From NCBI RefSeq assembly GCF_019195455.1, contig NZ_JAIMBW010000001.1, positions 3,624,001-3,688,000 on the forward strand: a stretch of DNA of 64,000 nt, given 5' to 3'. Positions 43,954 through 53,757 of this stretch are shown here, piece after piece (position 1 is the stretch's first letter; every line of letters begins with the position of its first letter). The DNA is from Gymnodinialimonas phycosphaerae (GTDB lineage: Bacteria; Pseudomonadota; Alphaproteobacteria; Rhodobacterales; Rhodobacteraceae). A program made the translations under genes and the position numbers. Below the pieces are notes generated by a model. It was not told where the DNA came from, ran no database searches, and was given only the letters and a program-made list of their open reading frames with translations.

Positions 43954-44621
43954 CCCTGAAACTGGTGATTTTCGATGTTGATGGCACGCTGGTGGATAGC
44001 CAAGGCCATATCCTCGCGTCGATGGATGGGGCCTTCAAGGCCCACGACCTGCCGGCCCCGGGGCGTGAGGCGGTGCTGTCTATTGTCGGCCTGTCCCTGC
44101 CCGAAGCCTTCGTGCGTCTTGTGCCGGATCATGCCGACAAGCGGGACAGCCTGACGCAAGCGTACAAGGACACCTTCATGGACCTGCGCAAGACGGGTCA
44201 GGCGCATTCGCCGCTCTACCCCGGGGCGGCCGAGGTGCTTGCCGATCTGGCGGCGCGCGATGACGTGGTGTTGGGCGTCGCGACGGGGAAATCCCGGCGG
44301 GGTCTGGATCATCTGATCGAGGTGAATGGGTGGGAGCGTCTGTTCCAGACCCTTCAGGTGGCCGATCACCACCCCTCCAAACCGCATCCCTCGATGGTGA
44401 AGACCTGCCTGGCCGAGACGGGCGTTGATGCAAGAGATGCCGTGATGGTCGGCGACACCAGCTATGACATGGAAATGGCGCGCGGTGCCGGGGTGCGCGG
44501 GCTTGGCGTGAGTTGGGGCTATCACGCAAATGACGCGCTGACCGATGCGGGCGCGGTGCAGATCCTTGGCGCGTTCACGGAAATGCCCGCCGCTCTTGCA
44601 ACCCTGTGGGAGGTCCCATGA
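43950..44621 (+). CDS. HAD-IA family phosphatase (Gph/beta-phosphoglucomutase-like)
   Basis: 223 aa from a TTG start overlapping the previous stop (TTGA). IFDVDGTLVDSQG has the nucleophile Asp; LGVATGKSRRGL and MVGDTSYDMEMARGAG complete the HAD motifs. It probably hydrolyses a small phosphate ester such as phosphoglycolate. It overlaps the Atp12 gene by 4 nt and is part of the coupled crcB-rluC-HAD-atp12 run. Confidence 0.88.
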   Translation: MTLKLVIFDVDGTLVDSQGHILASMDGAFKAHDLPAPGREAVLSIVGLSLPEAFVRLVPDHADKRDSLTQAYKDTFMDLRKTGQAHSPLYPGAAEVLADLAARDDVVLGVATGKSRRGLDHLIEVNGWERLFQTLQVADHHPSKPHPSMVKTCLAETGVDARDAVMVGDTSYDMEMARGAGVRGLGVSWGYHANDALTDAGAVQILGAFTEMPAALATLWEVP

Positions 44622-45331
44622 CCGAGTGGAAAGCGAAACGGTTCTGGAAAGAGGCCACGGTAGCGGAGGCAGACGGCGGCTTTCGCGTGCTGCTGGACGG
44701 GCGCGGTGTGAACACGCCCGGCAAGGCACCTTTGGTGCTGCCGACCCGTGCCTTGGCCGAGGCCGTGGCGGCGGAATGGAACGCGCAGGAGGATGAGATC
44801 CAACCCCTGACGATGCCCCACACACGGTCCGCGAATTCCGCGATCGAGCGGGTGACACCGCAACTGGCCGAGGTGGCCGAGATGCTGTTGGGCTACGGCG
44901 ATACCGATCTTTTGTGCTACCGCGCCGAAGGTCCGCCAGAGTTAACGCAACGTCATGCGGAGGCTTGGGATCCGATGTTGGATTGGGCCGCCGAGGCACT
45001 GGATGCCCGCCTGGAGCCGCGCGTGGGCGTGATGTGGATCAGCCAGCCTGCCGCCGCCATGGCGGCAATGGACCGGGCCCTGCAACAGATCGCGCCGTTT
45101 CCGATGACGGCGATGCATGATCTGGTCACGCTTACGGGGTCTTTGGTGCTGGGGCTTGCGGTCGCGAAGGGACGCATTTCGGCCAAGGACGCTTGGCGTT
45201 TGAGCCGAATCGATGAGGCGTGGCAGATCGAGCAATGGGGCGCGGACGAGGAAGCCGAAGAGGCCGCCGCGATCAAAGAGGCACAATTGTTGCATGCCGA
45301 GCATTTTTGGAGTCTGTGCTTCGACAAATGA
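44618..45331 (+). CDS. ATP12 family F1-ATPase assembly chaperone
   Basis: 237 aa. KRFWKEATVAEADGGFRVLLDG at the N-terminus and LAEAVAAEWNAQEDEI, LLCYRAEGPPELTQRHAEAW and LTGSLVLGLAVAKG are the family blocks. In alphaproteobacteria this protein helps assemble the alpha subunit of F1. ATG 44618 overlaps the HAD stop by 4 nt (ATGA); the upstream start at 44606 is less likely. It ends the coupled run. Confidence 0.9.
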   Translation: MTEWKAKRFWKEATVAEADGGFRVLLDGRGVNTPGKAPLVLPTRALAEAVAAEWNAQEDEIQPLTMPHTRSANSAIERVTPQLAEVAEMLLGYGDTDLLCYRAEGPPELTQRHAEAWDPMLDWAAEALDARLEPRVGVMWISQPAAAMAAMDRALQQIAPFPMTAMHDLVTLTGSLVLGLAVAKGRISAKDAWRLSRIDEAWQIEQWGADEEAEEAAAIKEAQLLHAEHFWSLCFDK

Positions 45332-45567
45332 CTGCTTGTGCGACTAACCCCCGCCTATGTTGCGCAATTCCGCGGCAATCGCTGAACGCATAGGCAAGAA
45401 CGAACCGTTTCAGGCCCGTTTTCCCGGCGTCTTGCCCTTGACCTTATGCACAGGATTTGCCCAATTTGTCGCATACGAGGGTTCAACAGGCTCTCGTGGC
45501 ATATGCCAATGCTTGGCAGGACACGTAAAGATGCTCCTGGCGGGCGGTTCCACAGGAAGAGGTAAAC

Positions 45568-46584
45568 ATGAACAAATCCGTATTTTTCGGCACAGTCGCC
45601 GCAGCCAGCTTGGTTGCTGGCTTCGCGTCCGCACAGACTCTGGCCGAAGTGCAAGAGCGCGGCACGCTGAACTGTGGTGTGACGACCGGTCTGACCGGTT
45701 TCGCGGCACCCGATGCCAACGGCGAATGGCAAGGCTTTGACGTCGGCGTCTGCCGCGCAGTCGCCGCCGCCGTTCTGGGCGACGCCAACGCGGTTGAATT
45801 CGTTCCGACGACCGGCCAGACCCGCTTCACCGCGCTGGCTTCCGGCGAGATCGACATGCTGGCACGTAACACCACCTGGACCTTCTCGCGCGATGTTGAC
45901 CTGTCGTTCGAATTCGTCGGCATCAACTACTACGACGGTCAGGGCTTCATGGTCCCCCGTGAACTTGGCGTCTCAAGCGCGCTCGAGCTGGATGGCGCAA
46001 CTGTCTGCATCCAGACCGGCACCACGACCGAACTGAACCTGGCCGACTTCTTCGCCTCGAACAACATGAGCTACGAGCCCGTGCCGATCGAGACCAACGC
46101 AGAAGCACAGCAGCAGTACCTTGCCGGTGCCTGCGACGTTTACACGACGGATGCCTCCGGTCTGGCCGCAACGCGCGCCACGTTTGAAGATCCCTCTGCA
46201 CACGTCGTGCTGCCCGAGATCGTGTCCAAAGAGCCGCTCGGCCCGCTGGTCCGTCACGGCGACAACGAGTGGGGCGACATCGTCCGCTGGACGCTGAACG
46301 CGCTGATCGCAGCTGAAGAGCTGGGCGTGACCTCTGCCAACGTCGGCGAAATCGGTAACACCACCGAGAACCCCGAGATCCGTCGCCTGCTGGGCACGGA
46401 AGGTGAACTGGGTGCCATGCTTGGCCTCGACGCCGACTGGGCAGCCAACGCGATCGCGGCTGGCGGTAACTACGGTGAGATCTTCGAAGGCAACATCGGC
46501 GAATCCACTCCGATCGGTCTGGCCCGTGGCCTGAACGCTCAGTGGACCGACGGCGGCCTGCTCTATGCACCGCCCTTCCGCTAA
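45568..46584 (+). CDS. bztA: glutamate/glutamine/aspartate/asparagine ABC transporter, substrate-binding protein
   Basis: 338 aa periplasmic protein with a signal peptide (NKSVFFGTVAAASLVAGFAS, cleaved after AQ). The binding-domain blocks ERGTLNCGVTTGLTGFAAPD, FDVGVCRAVAAAVLGDANAV and RNTTWTFSRDVDLSFEF match AapJ/BztA. It supplies acidic amino acids and their amides to the BztBC permease. ATG 45568 follows AAGAGGTAA. A hairpin after the stop may favour its higher expression. The assignment to a substrate follows the family. Confidence 0.9.
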   Translation: MNKSVFFGTVAAASLVAGFASAQTLAEVQERGTLNCGVTTGLTGFAAPDANGEWQGFDVGVCRAVAAAVLGDANAVEFVPTTGQTRFTALASGEIDMLARNTTWTFSRDVDLSFEFVGINYYDGQGFMVPRELGVSSALELDGATVCIQTGTTTELNLADFFASNNMSYEPVPIETNAEAQQQYLAGACDVYTTDASGLAATRATFEDPSAHVVLPEIVSKEPLGPLVRHGDNEWGDIVRWTLNALIAAEELGVTSANVGEIGNTTENPEIRRLLGTEGELGAMLGLDADWAANAIAAGGNYGEIFEGNIGESTPIGLARGLNAQWTDGGLLYAPPFR

Positions 46585-46598
46585 ATCCTGACTTTGGG

Positions 46599-46622
46599 GG
46601 GCGCGAACGGAAGTTCGCGCCC
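46599..46622 (+). promoter_or_regulatory. hairpin between bztA and bztB
   Basis: GGGCGCGAAC-GGAA-GTTCGCGCCC, a 10-bp perfect stem, followed by TTT. It resembles intercistronic stabilising or partial-termination hairpins that keep the binding-protein message more abundant than that of the permease. Confidence 0.6.
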
Positions 46623-46730
46623 TTTCCATATCCACCTAATTCTGCGCACTTCTCGACCGTTTTTGGCAGGACCCGACAAAACTGGGCCGCCTCATAGGGA
46701 TCGCGCAAATCCTTCCGACAGGGGACATAT

Positions 46731-48269
46731 ATGGCGACGCTTTCAGATCCGCCGCGCGAGTCGTTTCATATCAGCCAGCTGCTGTATGACACGCGCTACC
46801 GCTCCATCACGATCCAGGTGATTGCGTTCATACTGATCGTGGCAGCGTTCGTCTTTCTGGCGCGAAATGTGGTCATCAACCTCAGCGCGCTTGGAAAGGA
46901 CTTCGACTTCGGGTTCCTGGGCAGCCGCGCGGGCTATGACATCAACCAACGCCTGATCGAATATTCCAACGAATCCACCCATGGGCGCGCCGCGCTTGTC
47001 GGGATTCTCAACACCCTGTTGGTCGCCTTCCTTGGCTGTATCGTCGCCACCATCCTTGGCGTGATCGCAGGCGTTCTGCGCCTGTCGAAAAACTGGATCG
47101 TGTCGCGGCTGATGTCCGTCTACGTCGAGGGCTTCCGCAACATTCCCCTGCTTTTGTGGATCATCGTGATCTTTGCGGTCATGACCGAAAGCACACCGTC
47201 CCCAAGAGACTTCCGCGGCGCGGACCCCGAAGCGTCGATGCTGCTTGGCGAGTCCGTGGCAATCACCAACCGCGGCATCTTCATTCCAGCGCCGGTCTGG
47301 GGCGACGGTGCGTTTCTGCTTGTCAGTGTGTTTATTGTATCGCTGGCAGGTATCTGGGCCTTCCGCCGCTTTGCCCGCAAGCGCCAAGAGGCGACGGGCG
47401 CCATCCTGCCGGTCTTCTGGGTCTCATTGGGTCTGTTTTTCGTCCCGGTGTTGGTTGTCTACTTCGCATATTCGGCTGCCATTTCTCGCGATCAGTATCC
47501 GCTGTTGGCCGTAGGGGCCGAGCAGGGCATGACGCTGGAAAGCTATGTGGAAGCCAACGGCAACCCCTCGATCTGCGCGCTGCCGTCGACAGCCGGTGTG
47601 AACCTGTCCAGTGCGCTGCGCGAGATTGGTCAGCGGGCCAACATCGTGCGCGTGTCGACAGAGGCCGAGTTGCTGGAAGCCGTTCAGTCCGGCGATTGTA
47701 TTCTTGCCGCTGTCTCGCCAACCGTTGCCGCCAGCTTCCCCGGTACCGTCGAGGGGGTCGAAATGGCGGCCCTGACCGATACGGTTGACCGCGGCCGCCC
47801 CTTGCAGTTCGAACGCCCGCAACTGGCCGGTTTCAACTTTGAAGGCGGGGTGCAGTTGCGCAACTCGCTGATCGCCCTGTGGTTTGCCCTGTCGCTTTAT
47901 ACCGGCGCCTTCATCGCCGAGATCGTGCGCGCTGGTATCCTGTCGGTGTCCAGAGGCCAGACCGAGGCGGCCTTCGCGCTGGGATTGCGTCCCAACCGGA
48001 CGATGAACCTTGTCATCCTGCCGCAGGCCTTGCGGGTGATCATCCCGCCGCTGATCTCGCAGTATCTGAACCTGACCAAGAACTCTTCATTGGCGATTGC
48101 CGTGGGCTATATGGATGTCCGCGCAACCCTTGGGGGGATCACGATCAATCAGACGGGCCGAGAATTGGAGGGCATCTTGTTGATGGGCCTCTTCTACCTG
48201 GCCCTGTCGTTGCTGATCTCGGCGGTCATGAACCTCTACAACAACTCTGTCAAATTGCAGGAGCGGTGA
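46731..48269 (+). CDS. bztB: amino-acid ABC permease with extra periplasmic binding-protein-like domain
   Basis: 512 aa, whereas typical BztB/AapQ is about 400. The permease core is intact: N-terminal spans, VYVEGFRNIPLLLWIIVIFA (EAA-loop region) and, at the end, VILPQALRVIIPPLISQYLN with the coupling helix. An extra segment, about residues 253-350, lies in a periplasmic loop before LQFERPQLAGFNFEGG. Its middle (SICALPSTAGVNLSSALREI then STEAELLEAVQSGDCILAAV) resembles the GTTTELNLADFF to YLAGACDVYTTD part of BztA. It starts 146 bp after bztA, with SD GACAGGGGAC. Confidence 0.88.
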   Translation: MATLSDPPRESFHISQLLYDTRYRSITIQVIAFILIVAAFVFLARNVVINLSALGKDFDFGFLGSRAGYDINQRLIEYSNESTHGRAALVGILNTLLVAFLGCIVATILGVIAGVLRLSKNWIVSRLMSVYVEGFRNIPLLLWIIVIFAVMTESTPSPRDFRGADPEASMLLGESVAITNRGIFIPAPVWGDGAFLLVSVFIVSLAGIWAFRRFARKRQEATGAILPVFWVSLGLFFVPVLVVYFAYSAAISRDQYPLLAVGAEQGMTLESYVEANGNPSICALPSTAGVNLSSALREIGQRANIVRVSTEAELLEAVQSGDCILAAVSPTVAASFPGTVEGVEMAALTDTVDRGRPLQFERPQLAGFNFEGGVQLRNSLIALWFALSLYTGAFIAEIVRAGILSVSRGQTEAAFALGLRPNRTMNLVILPQALRVIIPPLISQYLNLTKNSSLAIAVGYMDVRATLGGITINQTGRELEGILLMGLFYLALSLLISAVMNLYNNSVKLQER

Positions 48270-48270
48270 A

Positions 48271-50058
48271 ATGAGTGAAGTCCATTCCGAAACCGCAACT
48301 CCAACTCAGCCCTTTGTGCGCACAGAGATGCTGACAGAACAGCCTGCGCCCATCGCGCAAGCTGGCGCCGTAAGGTGGATTCGGGAGAACTTGTTCTCCT
48401 CTATCCCGAACAGCATCATGACCATCCTTTCGGTCCTTTTCATCGCGTATGTCCTGAACGGTATCGTGCCGTGGATGCTTGGCGGCGTATGGAACGCGGG
48501 CTCTCTCGCGGAATGCCGGACCGTTCTGGGCGCTTTCGGCGGCGATAGCCATTCCGGCGCTTGTTGGGCCGTGATCGAAGACCGTTGGAGCCAATTGGTC
48601 TTCGGTTTCTATCCGCAGGAATACTATTGGCGCCCGGTCCTGACCTTCGTGCTGATGGCTGTCGCGCTTGCGCCGATCCTGTTCTCTGACTGGGTGCCGC
48701 GTCAGCTGATGATCTTCTCGATCCTTTATCCATTCATCGCTGTCTGGCTGATCTGGGGCGGATCGATCTGGGTGCCGATCCTGGTCGTGGCCAGCTTCGT
48801 CGTGGGCTACCTTGTCTATCGCATTGCCTCTGGGGTTGTCTTCGCGGGCTTGGCTGTGGGTCTTGCGATCCTGGCGACGGTCCTATGGTGGATGTTTGCC
48901 ATCGATGCCATCAACTCCCGGCTCAACGCCGCAGTTGGCGCTCCACGGTATGACGCCGCTGTCGCCGATTTGGAGGCGAACCTTGCCATCCTGCCCGAAG
49001 AGGTGGCCACGGCTGAAGCACTGGTCGAAAGCATCGACGCGCAAGTAGCCGAAATCGTTGCCGACCGTGATGCCGTCGTGTCCCGGATCATGGAAGGCGT
49101 CAGCGATGTGTCCGCCTTGCAAGATGAACTGTTGGCGTATCAGCGCACATTGACCGACCTGCGCAACCAGCAGTCATCCGCAGCACGGGCCCTTACCGTC
49201 GTGACGGCCGAACTCAACGACGGTATCCGTCTGTTGGAAAGCTATCAGACGTTGCCTGCCTTGATCGAGGCCTTGCCCGAGTTGCGGGAAAACGTGGCCA
49301 ATGCGGCGGGGGACGAAGTGGCCCTGGCCGCGGCGGAGGATGCCTTGCGCTCGGCGGAAGAGCGGATGGACTCGATCTACGCGGTCCTTGGCCGCGTGGG
49401 TCTGCCGCCCGTTCAAAGCCGGGAAATCGGGGGCTTTCTTCTGGCGCTGATCCTGGGTGTGTCGGGTATCGTTCTGTCCTTCCCCCTGGGCATATTGCTG
49501 GCCCTTGGACGGCAATCGGACCTGATCCTGCTGAAGATGGTCTCGGTCGCCTTCATCGAGGTCATCCGGGGCGTGCCCCTGATCGTCTGGCTGATCACGG
49601 CGTCCTTGTTGCTGAACTACTTCCTGCCGCCGGGCACGACCTTTGACCTGGTTCTGCGGGTGGTGATCATGGTGACCTTGTTCGCGTCGGCCTACATGGC
49701 CGAGGTGATCCGGGGCGGCCTCGCGGCTTTGCCACGGGGGCAGTACGAAGGCGCGGACAGCCTGGGGCTGAACTACGCCCAGTCGATGCGCCTGATCGTT
49801 CTGCCGCAGGCGCTGAAGATATCGATCCCCGGCATCGTCTCCACGTTCATCGGCCTGTTCAAGGACACTGTCCTGGTGGTCTTCATTGGCCTGCTGGATC
49901 CCATCGGGTTCTCGAACTCGATCCGGGCGGACACCGACTGGAACGGGGTCTACTGGGAGATCTTCATCTTCATCGGGGCGTGTTTCTTCGTCTTTTGCTA
50001 CGGCATGTCCCAGTATTCGCAATATCTTGAGCGCAAGCTCGCTACCGGCCACCGTTAA
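48271..50058 (+). CDS. bztC: amino-acid ABC permease with long periplasmic coiled-coil insertion
   Basis: 595 aa against about 434 in Rhodobacter capsulatus BztC. N-terminal spans and the C-terminal permease domain ([40 protein letters not shown]) are normal. Between them, about residues 218-372, is a hydrophilic helical region with heptad-like Ala/Leu/Glu runs ([20 protein letters not shown], later [20 protein letters not shown]), predicted coiled coil and periplasmic by position. One base separates it from bztB. No family match for the insertion was recognised. Confidence 0.88.
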   Translation: MSEVHSETATPTQPFVRTEMLTEQPAPIAQAGAVRWIRENLFSSIPNSIMTILSVLFIAYVLNGIVPWMLGGVWNAGSLAECRTVLGAFGGDSHSGACWAVIEDRWSQLVFGFYPQEYYWRPVLTFVLMAVALAPILFSDWVPRQLMIFSILYPFIAVWLIWGGSIWVPILVVASFVVGYLVYRIASGVVFAGLAVGLAILATVLWWMFAIDAINSRLNAAVGAPRYDAAVADLEANLAILPEEVATAEALVESIDAQVAEIVADRDAVVSRIMEGVSDVSALQDELLAYQRTLTDLRNQQSSAARALTVVTAELNDGIRLLESYQTLPALIEALPELRENVANAAGDEVALAAAEDALRSAEERMDSIYAVLGRVGLPPVQSREIGGFLLALILGVSGIVLSFPLGILLALGRQSDLILLKMVSVAFIEVIRGVPLIVWLITASLLLNYFLPPGTTFDLVLRVVIMVTLFASAYMAEVIRGGLAALPRGQYEGADSLGLNYAQSMRLIVLPQALKISIPGIVSTFIGLFKDTVLVVFIGLLDPIGFSNSIRADTDWNGVYWEIFIFIGACFFVFCYGMSQYSQYLERKLATGHR

Positions 50059-50084
50059 TCGGGCCAACGCTGAGGAGAAAACCC

Positions 50085-50876
50085 ATGGCTAACACTGCCG
50101 AACAACGCGAAATCGATCGGTCGAAAATGGCCGTCTCGGATGAGGTGGCGATTGAGATTGACGGGATGAACAAGTGGTACGGAACGTTCCACGTGCTCAA
50201 GGACATCAATCTGACGGTGAACCGGGGCGAGCGGATCGTGGTCTGCGGCCCCTCGGGCTCGGGCAAGTCGACACTGATCCGCTGCATCAACGCGCTGGAA
50301 GAACACCAGCAGGGCTCTATCACCGTGGATGGCACGCTGCTGTCCAATGACCTGAAGAACATCGACCGGATCCGGTCCGAGGTGGGGATGGTGTTCCAGC
50401 ACTTCAACCTGTTCCCGCATCTGACGATCCTGGAGAACTGCACGCTGGCCCCGATCTGGGTGCGCAAGACGCCCAAGCGCGAGGCCGAAGAGACGGCGAT
50501 GCACTTCCTTGAGAAGGTGAAGATCCCCGAGCAGGCCGACAAGTACCCCGGCCAGTTGTCGGGCGGTCAGCAGCAGCGTGTGGCGATTGCGCGGTCGTTG
50601 TGCATGAAGCCGCGCATCATGCTGTTTGACGAGCCAACCTCGGCGCTGGACCCCGAGATGATCAAAGAGGTTCTGGATACGATGATCCAACTGGCCGAAG
50701 AGGGCATGACGATGATTTGCGTCACCCACGAGATGGGTTTTGCGCGGCAGGTGGCCAACCGCGTGATCTTCATGGATGCCGGACAGATCGTGGAGCAGAA
50801 TGAGCCGGAAGAGTTCTTCACGAACCCGCAGTCCGAGCGCACGCAGCTGTTCCTGAGCCAGATCCTCGGGCACTGA
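50085..50876 (+). CDS. bztD: amino-acid ABC transporter ATP-binding protein
   Basis: 263 aa. Walker [15 protein letters not shown]-loop [11 protein letters not shown], signature [15 protein letters not shown], Walker [14 protein letters not shown] and the H-switch CVTHEMGF are all intact. It powers BztBC. SD GAGGAG. A terminator follows at 50915. Confidence 0.96.
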   Translation: MANTAEQREIDRSKMAVSDEVAIEIDGMNKWYGTFHVLKDINLTVNRGERIVVCGPSGSGKSTLIRCINALEEHQQGSITVDGTLLSNDLKNIDRIRSEVGMVFQHFNLFPHLTILENCTLAPIWVRKTPKREAEETAMHFLEKVKIPEQADKYPGQLSGGQQQRVAIARSLCMKPRIMLFDEPTSALDPEMIKEVLDTMIQLAEEGMTMICVTHEMGFARQVANRVIFMDAGQIVEQNEPEEFFTNPQSERTQLFLSQILGH

Positions 50877-50914
50877 ACAGAACGTGGGCCAAGGCCCGGT
50901 CTACAGCATGATCG

Positions 50915-50948
50915 CCGCCCGTGTCGTTTGATGCGGGCGGTTTTTCTT
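50915..50948 (+). terminator. terminator after bztD
   Basis: CCGCCCG / GCGGGCGG with an 11-nt loop, then TTTTTCTTTT. On the opposite strand it lies just past the SixA stop at 50980. Confidence 0.85.
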
Positions 50949-50979
50949 TTGCATTTTCATGGAGCAAAGCGGGGCGAGG

Positions 50980-51477
50980 TTAGGCCGGATCATCAAGGTC
51001 GCGCGGAACGATGAAGTGAAGCAGGTGGCCTGCACCGGGCGCGATCGCGCCGTCGAACTGCAGAACTGTGGTGGCGCCGGTGGGGTAGGTGGCGAAGCGG
51101 CTGTCCGCGGGGGGCGTCTGGGTCAGCGCCCAGGCCAAGGCCGCTGTGCCGGGGTTGTGGGCGATCATCGCCACGGTCGGTGCGGTGGTGGCCTGGAGGG
51201 CTTTCAGCATCACCTCAGGCTCGGCCAGGTAGAGCGCGGCACTCAGGTTAGGCGGGGGTGCGCCGGGCAGGTGAGCGGCGACAGCGGCCCATGTCTGGCG
51301 GGTGCGCATGGCGTCCGAGCACAGGGCCACGTCCGGCACCAGCCCGTGCTGCGACAGGAACGCGCCGATGCGCGGCGCGGCGCGGTTCCCACGCGCGCTG
51401 AGGGGGCGATCATGGTCGTCGGTACTGCCGTCCCAGTCTGATTTACAATGACGGATGAGGATGACGATGCGGCTCAT
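50980..51477 (-). CDS. SixA-type histidine phosphatase
   Basis: 165 aa. It begins SRIVILIRHCKSDW, the RHG-type catalytic Arg-His motif, with PLSARGNRAAPRIGAFL and, near the end, VAMIAHNPGT carrying the second His. SixA-type enzymes remove phosphate from His of signalling proteins such as HPt domains or NPr. Overlaps the ferredoxin-like gene by 4 nt. Last gene of the argB-ferredoxin-sixA run. Confidence 0.85.
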   Translation of the reverse strand: MSRIVILIRHCKSDWDGSTDDHDRPLSARGNRAAPRIGAFLSQHGLVPDVALCSDAMRTRQTWAAVAAHLPGAPPPNLSAALYLAEPEVMLKALQATTAPTVAMIAHNPGTAALAWALTQTPPADSRFATYPTGATTVLQFDGAIAPGAGHLLHFIVPRDLDDPA

Positions 51478-52121
51478 CTGTGGAATTGCGCCATGTGGTA
51501 GGCCGATTGTACCGGGTTGCGGCCAAAGTCCTGGCTGACGGGGCAGGCGCGGCGGGCCTTGCAGCCGTTCTGCATGCAGTCGGCGCCGGCGGGGGTATCA
51601 AGGAAGGCGTGGCAGGCGGCGGTGTCGTAGCCGTCTTCTGACAGCGCATTGACGGGGCAGGCATCCTCGCACGGGGCCGCACAGAGAAGGCAGGGCGAAA
51701 GGCGGGGTGGCGTGAGGGAAATCGTTTCCTTCAAGGCCAGTGCGCCGCGGAACGAGATCATCAGGCCTTGGTCGTTGTGCACCAACAGCGACACGGGACT
51801 TGCATGGATGCTGCCGGATTTTCGCGCCCACGCGATGAACGGGTGCCATGGAGGGCCGCCAAAGGGAAAGAGCGGCAGGGCATCCAGCCGCCCTGCGATG
51901 TCCGAGACGGCGCGGGTTGACCAGCGGTCGAGAGGGTCGGGGAGGTCATCATACGCCTCGGGCTGGGTCTGGAAAAAAGTCCAGAAGTCCGGATCCTTAG
52001 GTGCCAGCAGGACCAGGGTGCCGGTCCCTTCCGGGACGGAGTCCTTGGCATCGGGGTGGAACGCCCCCACGATCCCCAACCGATGGGGCGCGGCATGTGC
52101 GGTGATCGTTTCATAATCCAT
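51474..52121 (-). CDS. 4Fe-4S ferredoxin-like protein
   Basis: 215 aa. Residues up to about 130 resemble the N-terminal part of DUF1730/epoxyqueuosine-reductase-like proteins (IVGAFHPD, TLVLLAPKDPDFW). The C-terminal part has cysteines in CLLCAAPCEDACPVNAL and CMQNGCKARRACPV, enough for one or two Fe-S clusters, with spacing unlike a standard 2x(4Fe-4S) ferredoxin. A redox role is likely; partner unknown. It follows argB after 3 bp and overlaps sixA by 4 nt. Confidence 0.8.
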   Translation of the reverse strand: MDYETITAHAAPHRLGIVGAFHPDAKDSVPEGTGTLVLLAPKDPDFWTFFQTQPEAYDDLPDPLDRWSTRAVSDIAGRLDALPLFPFGGPPWHPFIAWARKSGSIHASPVSLLVHNDQGLMISFRGALALKETISLTPPRLSPCLLCAAPCEDACPVNALSEDGYDTAACHAFLDTPAGADCMQNGCKARRACPVSQDFGRNPVQSAYHMAQFHR

Positions 52122-52124
52122 GGG

Positions 52125-52982
52125 TCACGCCCTGATCATCGAGCCAGCGCCGTGTTCGGTAAAGAGTTCCAACAGCACGGCGTTGGCGACACGCCCATCG
52201 ACGATGGTGCAGGCGCGGACGCCCGCACGAACGGCGGCGACGGCGGTCTCGGTCTTGGGGATCATGCCGCCGCCGATGGTGCCGTCAGCGGTCATTGCAT
52301 CGATATCAGCGGTCGTCAGCTCGGTCACGACATCGCCGTTCGCGTTTTTCACGCCGGAAACATTGGTGAGCAGCAGCAGGCGGTCGGCCTTCAAGGCCGC
52401 CGCGATAGCGCCCGCGGCGGTATCCCCGTTGATATTGTAGGTCTCTCCGTTCTTGCCCTGTCCCAGCGGCGCGATGACCGGGATCATGTCATCCTCGAAA
52501 AGGTTGTTGATCACGCTGGGGTCGATCTTTGACGGCTCCCCCACGAAGCCCAATTCGGGGTCGGCGGGCACGCAAGTGATCAGGTTGGCATCCTTGCCCG
52601 AAAGGCCGACGGCCTTGCCGCCCTCGGCGTTGATGGCCTGCACGATGCGCTTGTTGACGCGGCCCGAAAGGACCATCTCCACCACTTCGACCGTGGCGGC
52701 GTCCGTGACGCGCTTGCCGTTCTTGAAAGAGCTTTCAATGCCCAGTTTGGCGAGCATCTCGTTGATCATTGGGCCCCCGCCATGCACGACAACGGGATTC
52801 ACGCCCACTTGCCGCAACAGAACCATGTCGCGGGCGAAGGAGGCCATCTCGGCGTCGTCGCCCATGGCATTGCCGCCGAATTTCACCACAACGACGGCGT
52901 CGTTGAAACGTTGCAGGTAGGGCAGAGCCTCGGAGAGGGTGCGGGCGGTGGCGAGGTAGTCGCGAGTCATTTGGGTTTTCAT
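52125..52982 (-). CDS. argB: N-acetylglutamate kinase
   Basis: 285 aa. [40 protein letters not shown] [20 protein letters not shown] and the final [14 protein letters not shown] are the family blocks. It phosphorylates N-acetylglutamate in arginine synthesis. First gene of its run, with the ferredoxin-like and SixA genes downstream. An upstream sequence repeat lies at 53046. Confidence 0.97.
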   Translation of the reverse strand: MKTQMTRDYLATARTLSEALPYLQRFNDAVVVVKFGGNAMGDDAEMASFARDMVLLRQVGVNPVVVHGGGPMINEMLAKLGIESSFKNGKRVTDAATVEVVEMVLSGRVNKRIVQAINAEGGKAVGLSGKDANLITCVPADPELGFVGEPSKIDPSVINNLFEDDMIPVIAPLGQGKNGETYNINGDTAAGAIAAALKADRLLLLTNVSGVKNANGDVVTELTTADIDAMTADGTIGGGMIPKTETAVAAVRAGVRACTIVDGRVANAVLLELFTEHGAGSMIRA

Positions 52983-53045
52983 GCGCTTTGGGCCGGTAGG
53001 GGAGTCGCGTCACGTTACGGGGCCGGGGCGCGGGTGTGAAGCGCC

Positions 53046-53092
53046 TTGGGGGGCCAGCCCCCCAACCCCCCGGGATATTTCCGGAACGGGGA
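53046..53092. repeat. GC-rich palindromic intergenic repeat
   Basis: TTGGGGGGC-CA-GCCCCCCAA, then CCCCCCGGGATATTT. The combination of a C/G palindrome with a following CCCCCGGGATATTT resembles a repeat I have seen often between genes of Rhodobacterales. It lies between engB (minus-strand stop at 53101) and argB, and may act as the engB terminator on the minus strand. Copy number cannot be judged here. Confidence 0.5.
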
Positions 53093-53100
53093 AGGAGGGA

Positions 53101-53757
53101 TCAGGCCTCGATCGTGGCGATTGTGGCGCGCAGGGTGGGGATGCCGTCGCCTTTCTCGGACGAGGTCAGGATTATTTCGGGGTAGGCGGCGGGGTGTTTG
53201 GCAAGCGCGGCACGGGTGCGGGCAAGAGAGGCGTCGCGGTCGCGGCCCTTCACCTTGTCGGACTTTGTCAGGACGGTCTGAAAGGGGACGGCGGAGATGT
53301 CGAGCAGCTTCATGATCTCTTCATCGACGGCCTTTACGCCGTGGCGCGCGTCGATCAGCACGAAAGCGCGCCGCAGGGTGGCGCGACCCTGGAGATAGGA
53401 TTTCAGCAGGGCCTGCCATTGCCGGACGACGTGCAGGGGCGCCTCGGCATAGCCATAACCGGGCAGGTCCACGAGGTAGTGGCTGTCGAGCAGGGTGAAA
53501 TAGTTGATTTCCTGCGTGCGGCCCGGTGTATTCGACGCCCGCGCAAGGCCTTTGCGGCCCGTCAGTGCGTTGATCAGCGTGGATTTGCCCACGTTGGATC
53601 GGCCTGCGAAACAGACCTCGATCCGGTCGGCGGGGGGAAGCCCGTCCATCGCGACGACCCCTTTGAGGAAGTCGGTATTGCCCGCAAATAGCTTGCGGCC
53701 CCTCTCGGCGGTAATCGCGTCGGGCTCTTCAGCGAGGGGAAAGGGTAAGGTGTTCAT
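53101..53757 (-). CDS. engB: ribosome biogenesis GTPase EngB (YihA/YsxC)
   Basis: 218 aa. AGRSNVGKSTLINALTG (G1), DLPGYGYA (G3) and TKSDK (G4) are visible. Needed for 50S assembly and cell division. Overlaps the acetyltransferase gene by 4 nt; last member of the yidC-MOSC-acetyltransferase-engB operon. Confidence 0.96.
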   Translation of the reverse strand: MNTLPFPLAEEPDAITAERGRKLFAGNTDFLKGVVAMDGLPPADRIEVCFAGRSNVGKSTLINALTGRKGLARASNTPGRTQEINYFTLLDSHYLVDLPGYGYAEAPLHVVRQWQALLKSYLQGRATLRRAFVLIDARHGVKAVDEEIMKLLDISAVPFQTVLTKSDKVKGRDRDASLARTRAALAKHPAAYPEIILTSSEKGDGIPTLRATIATIEA

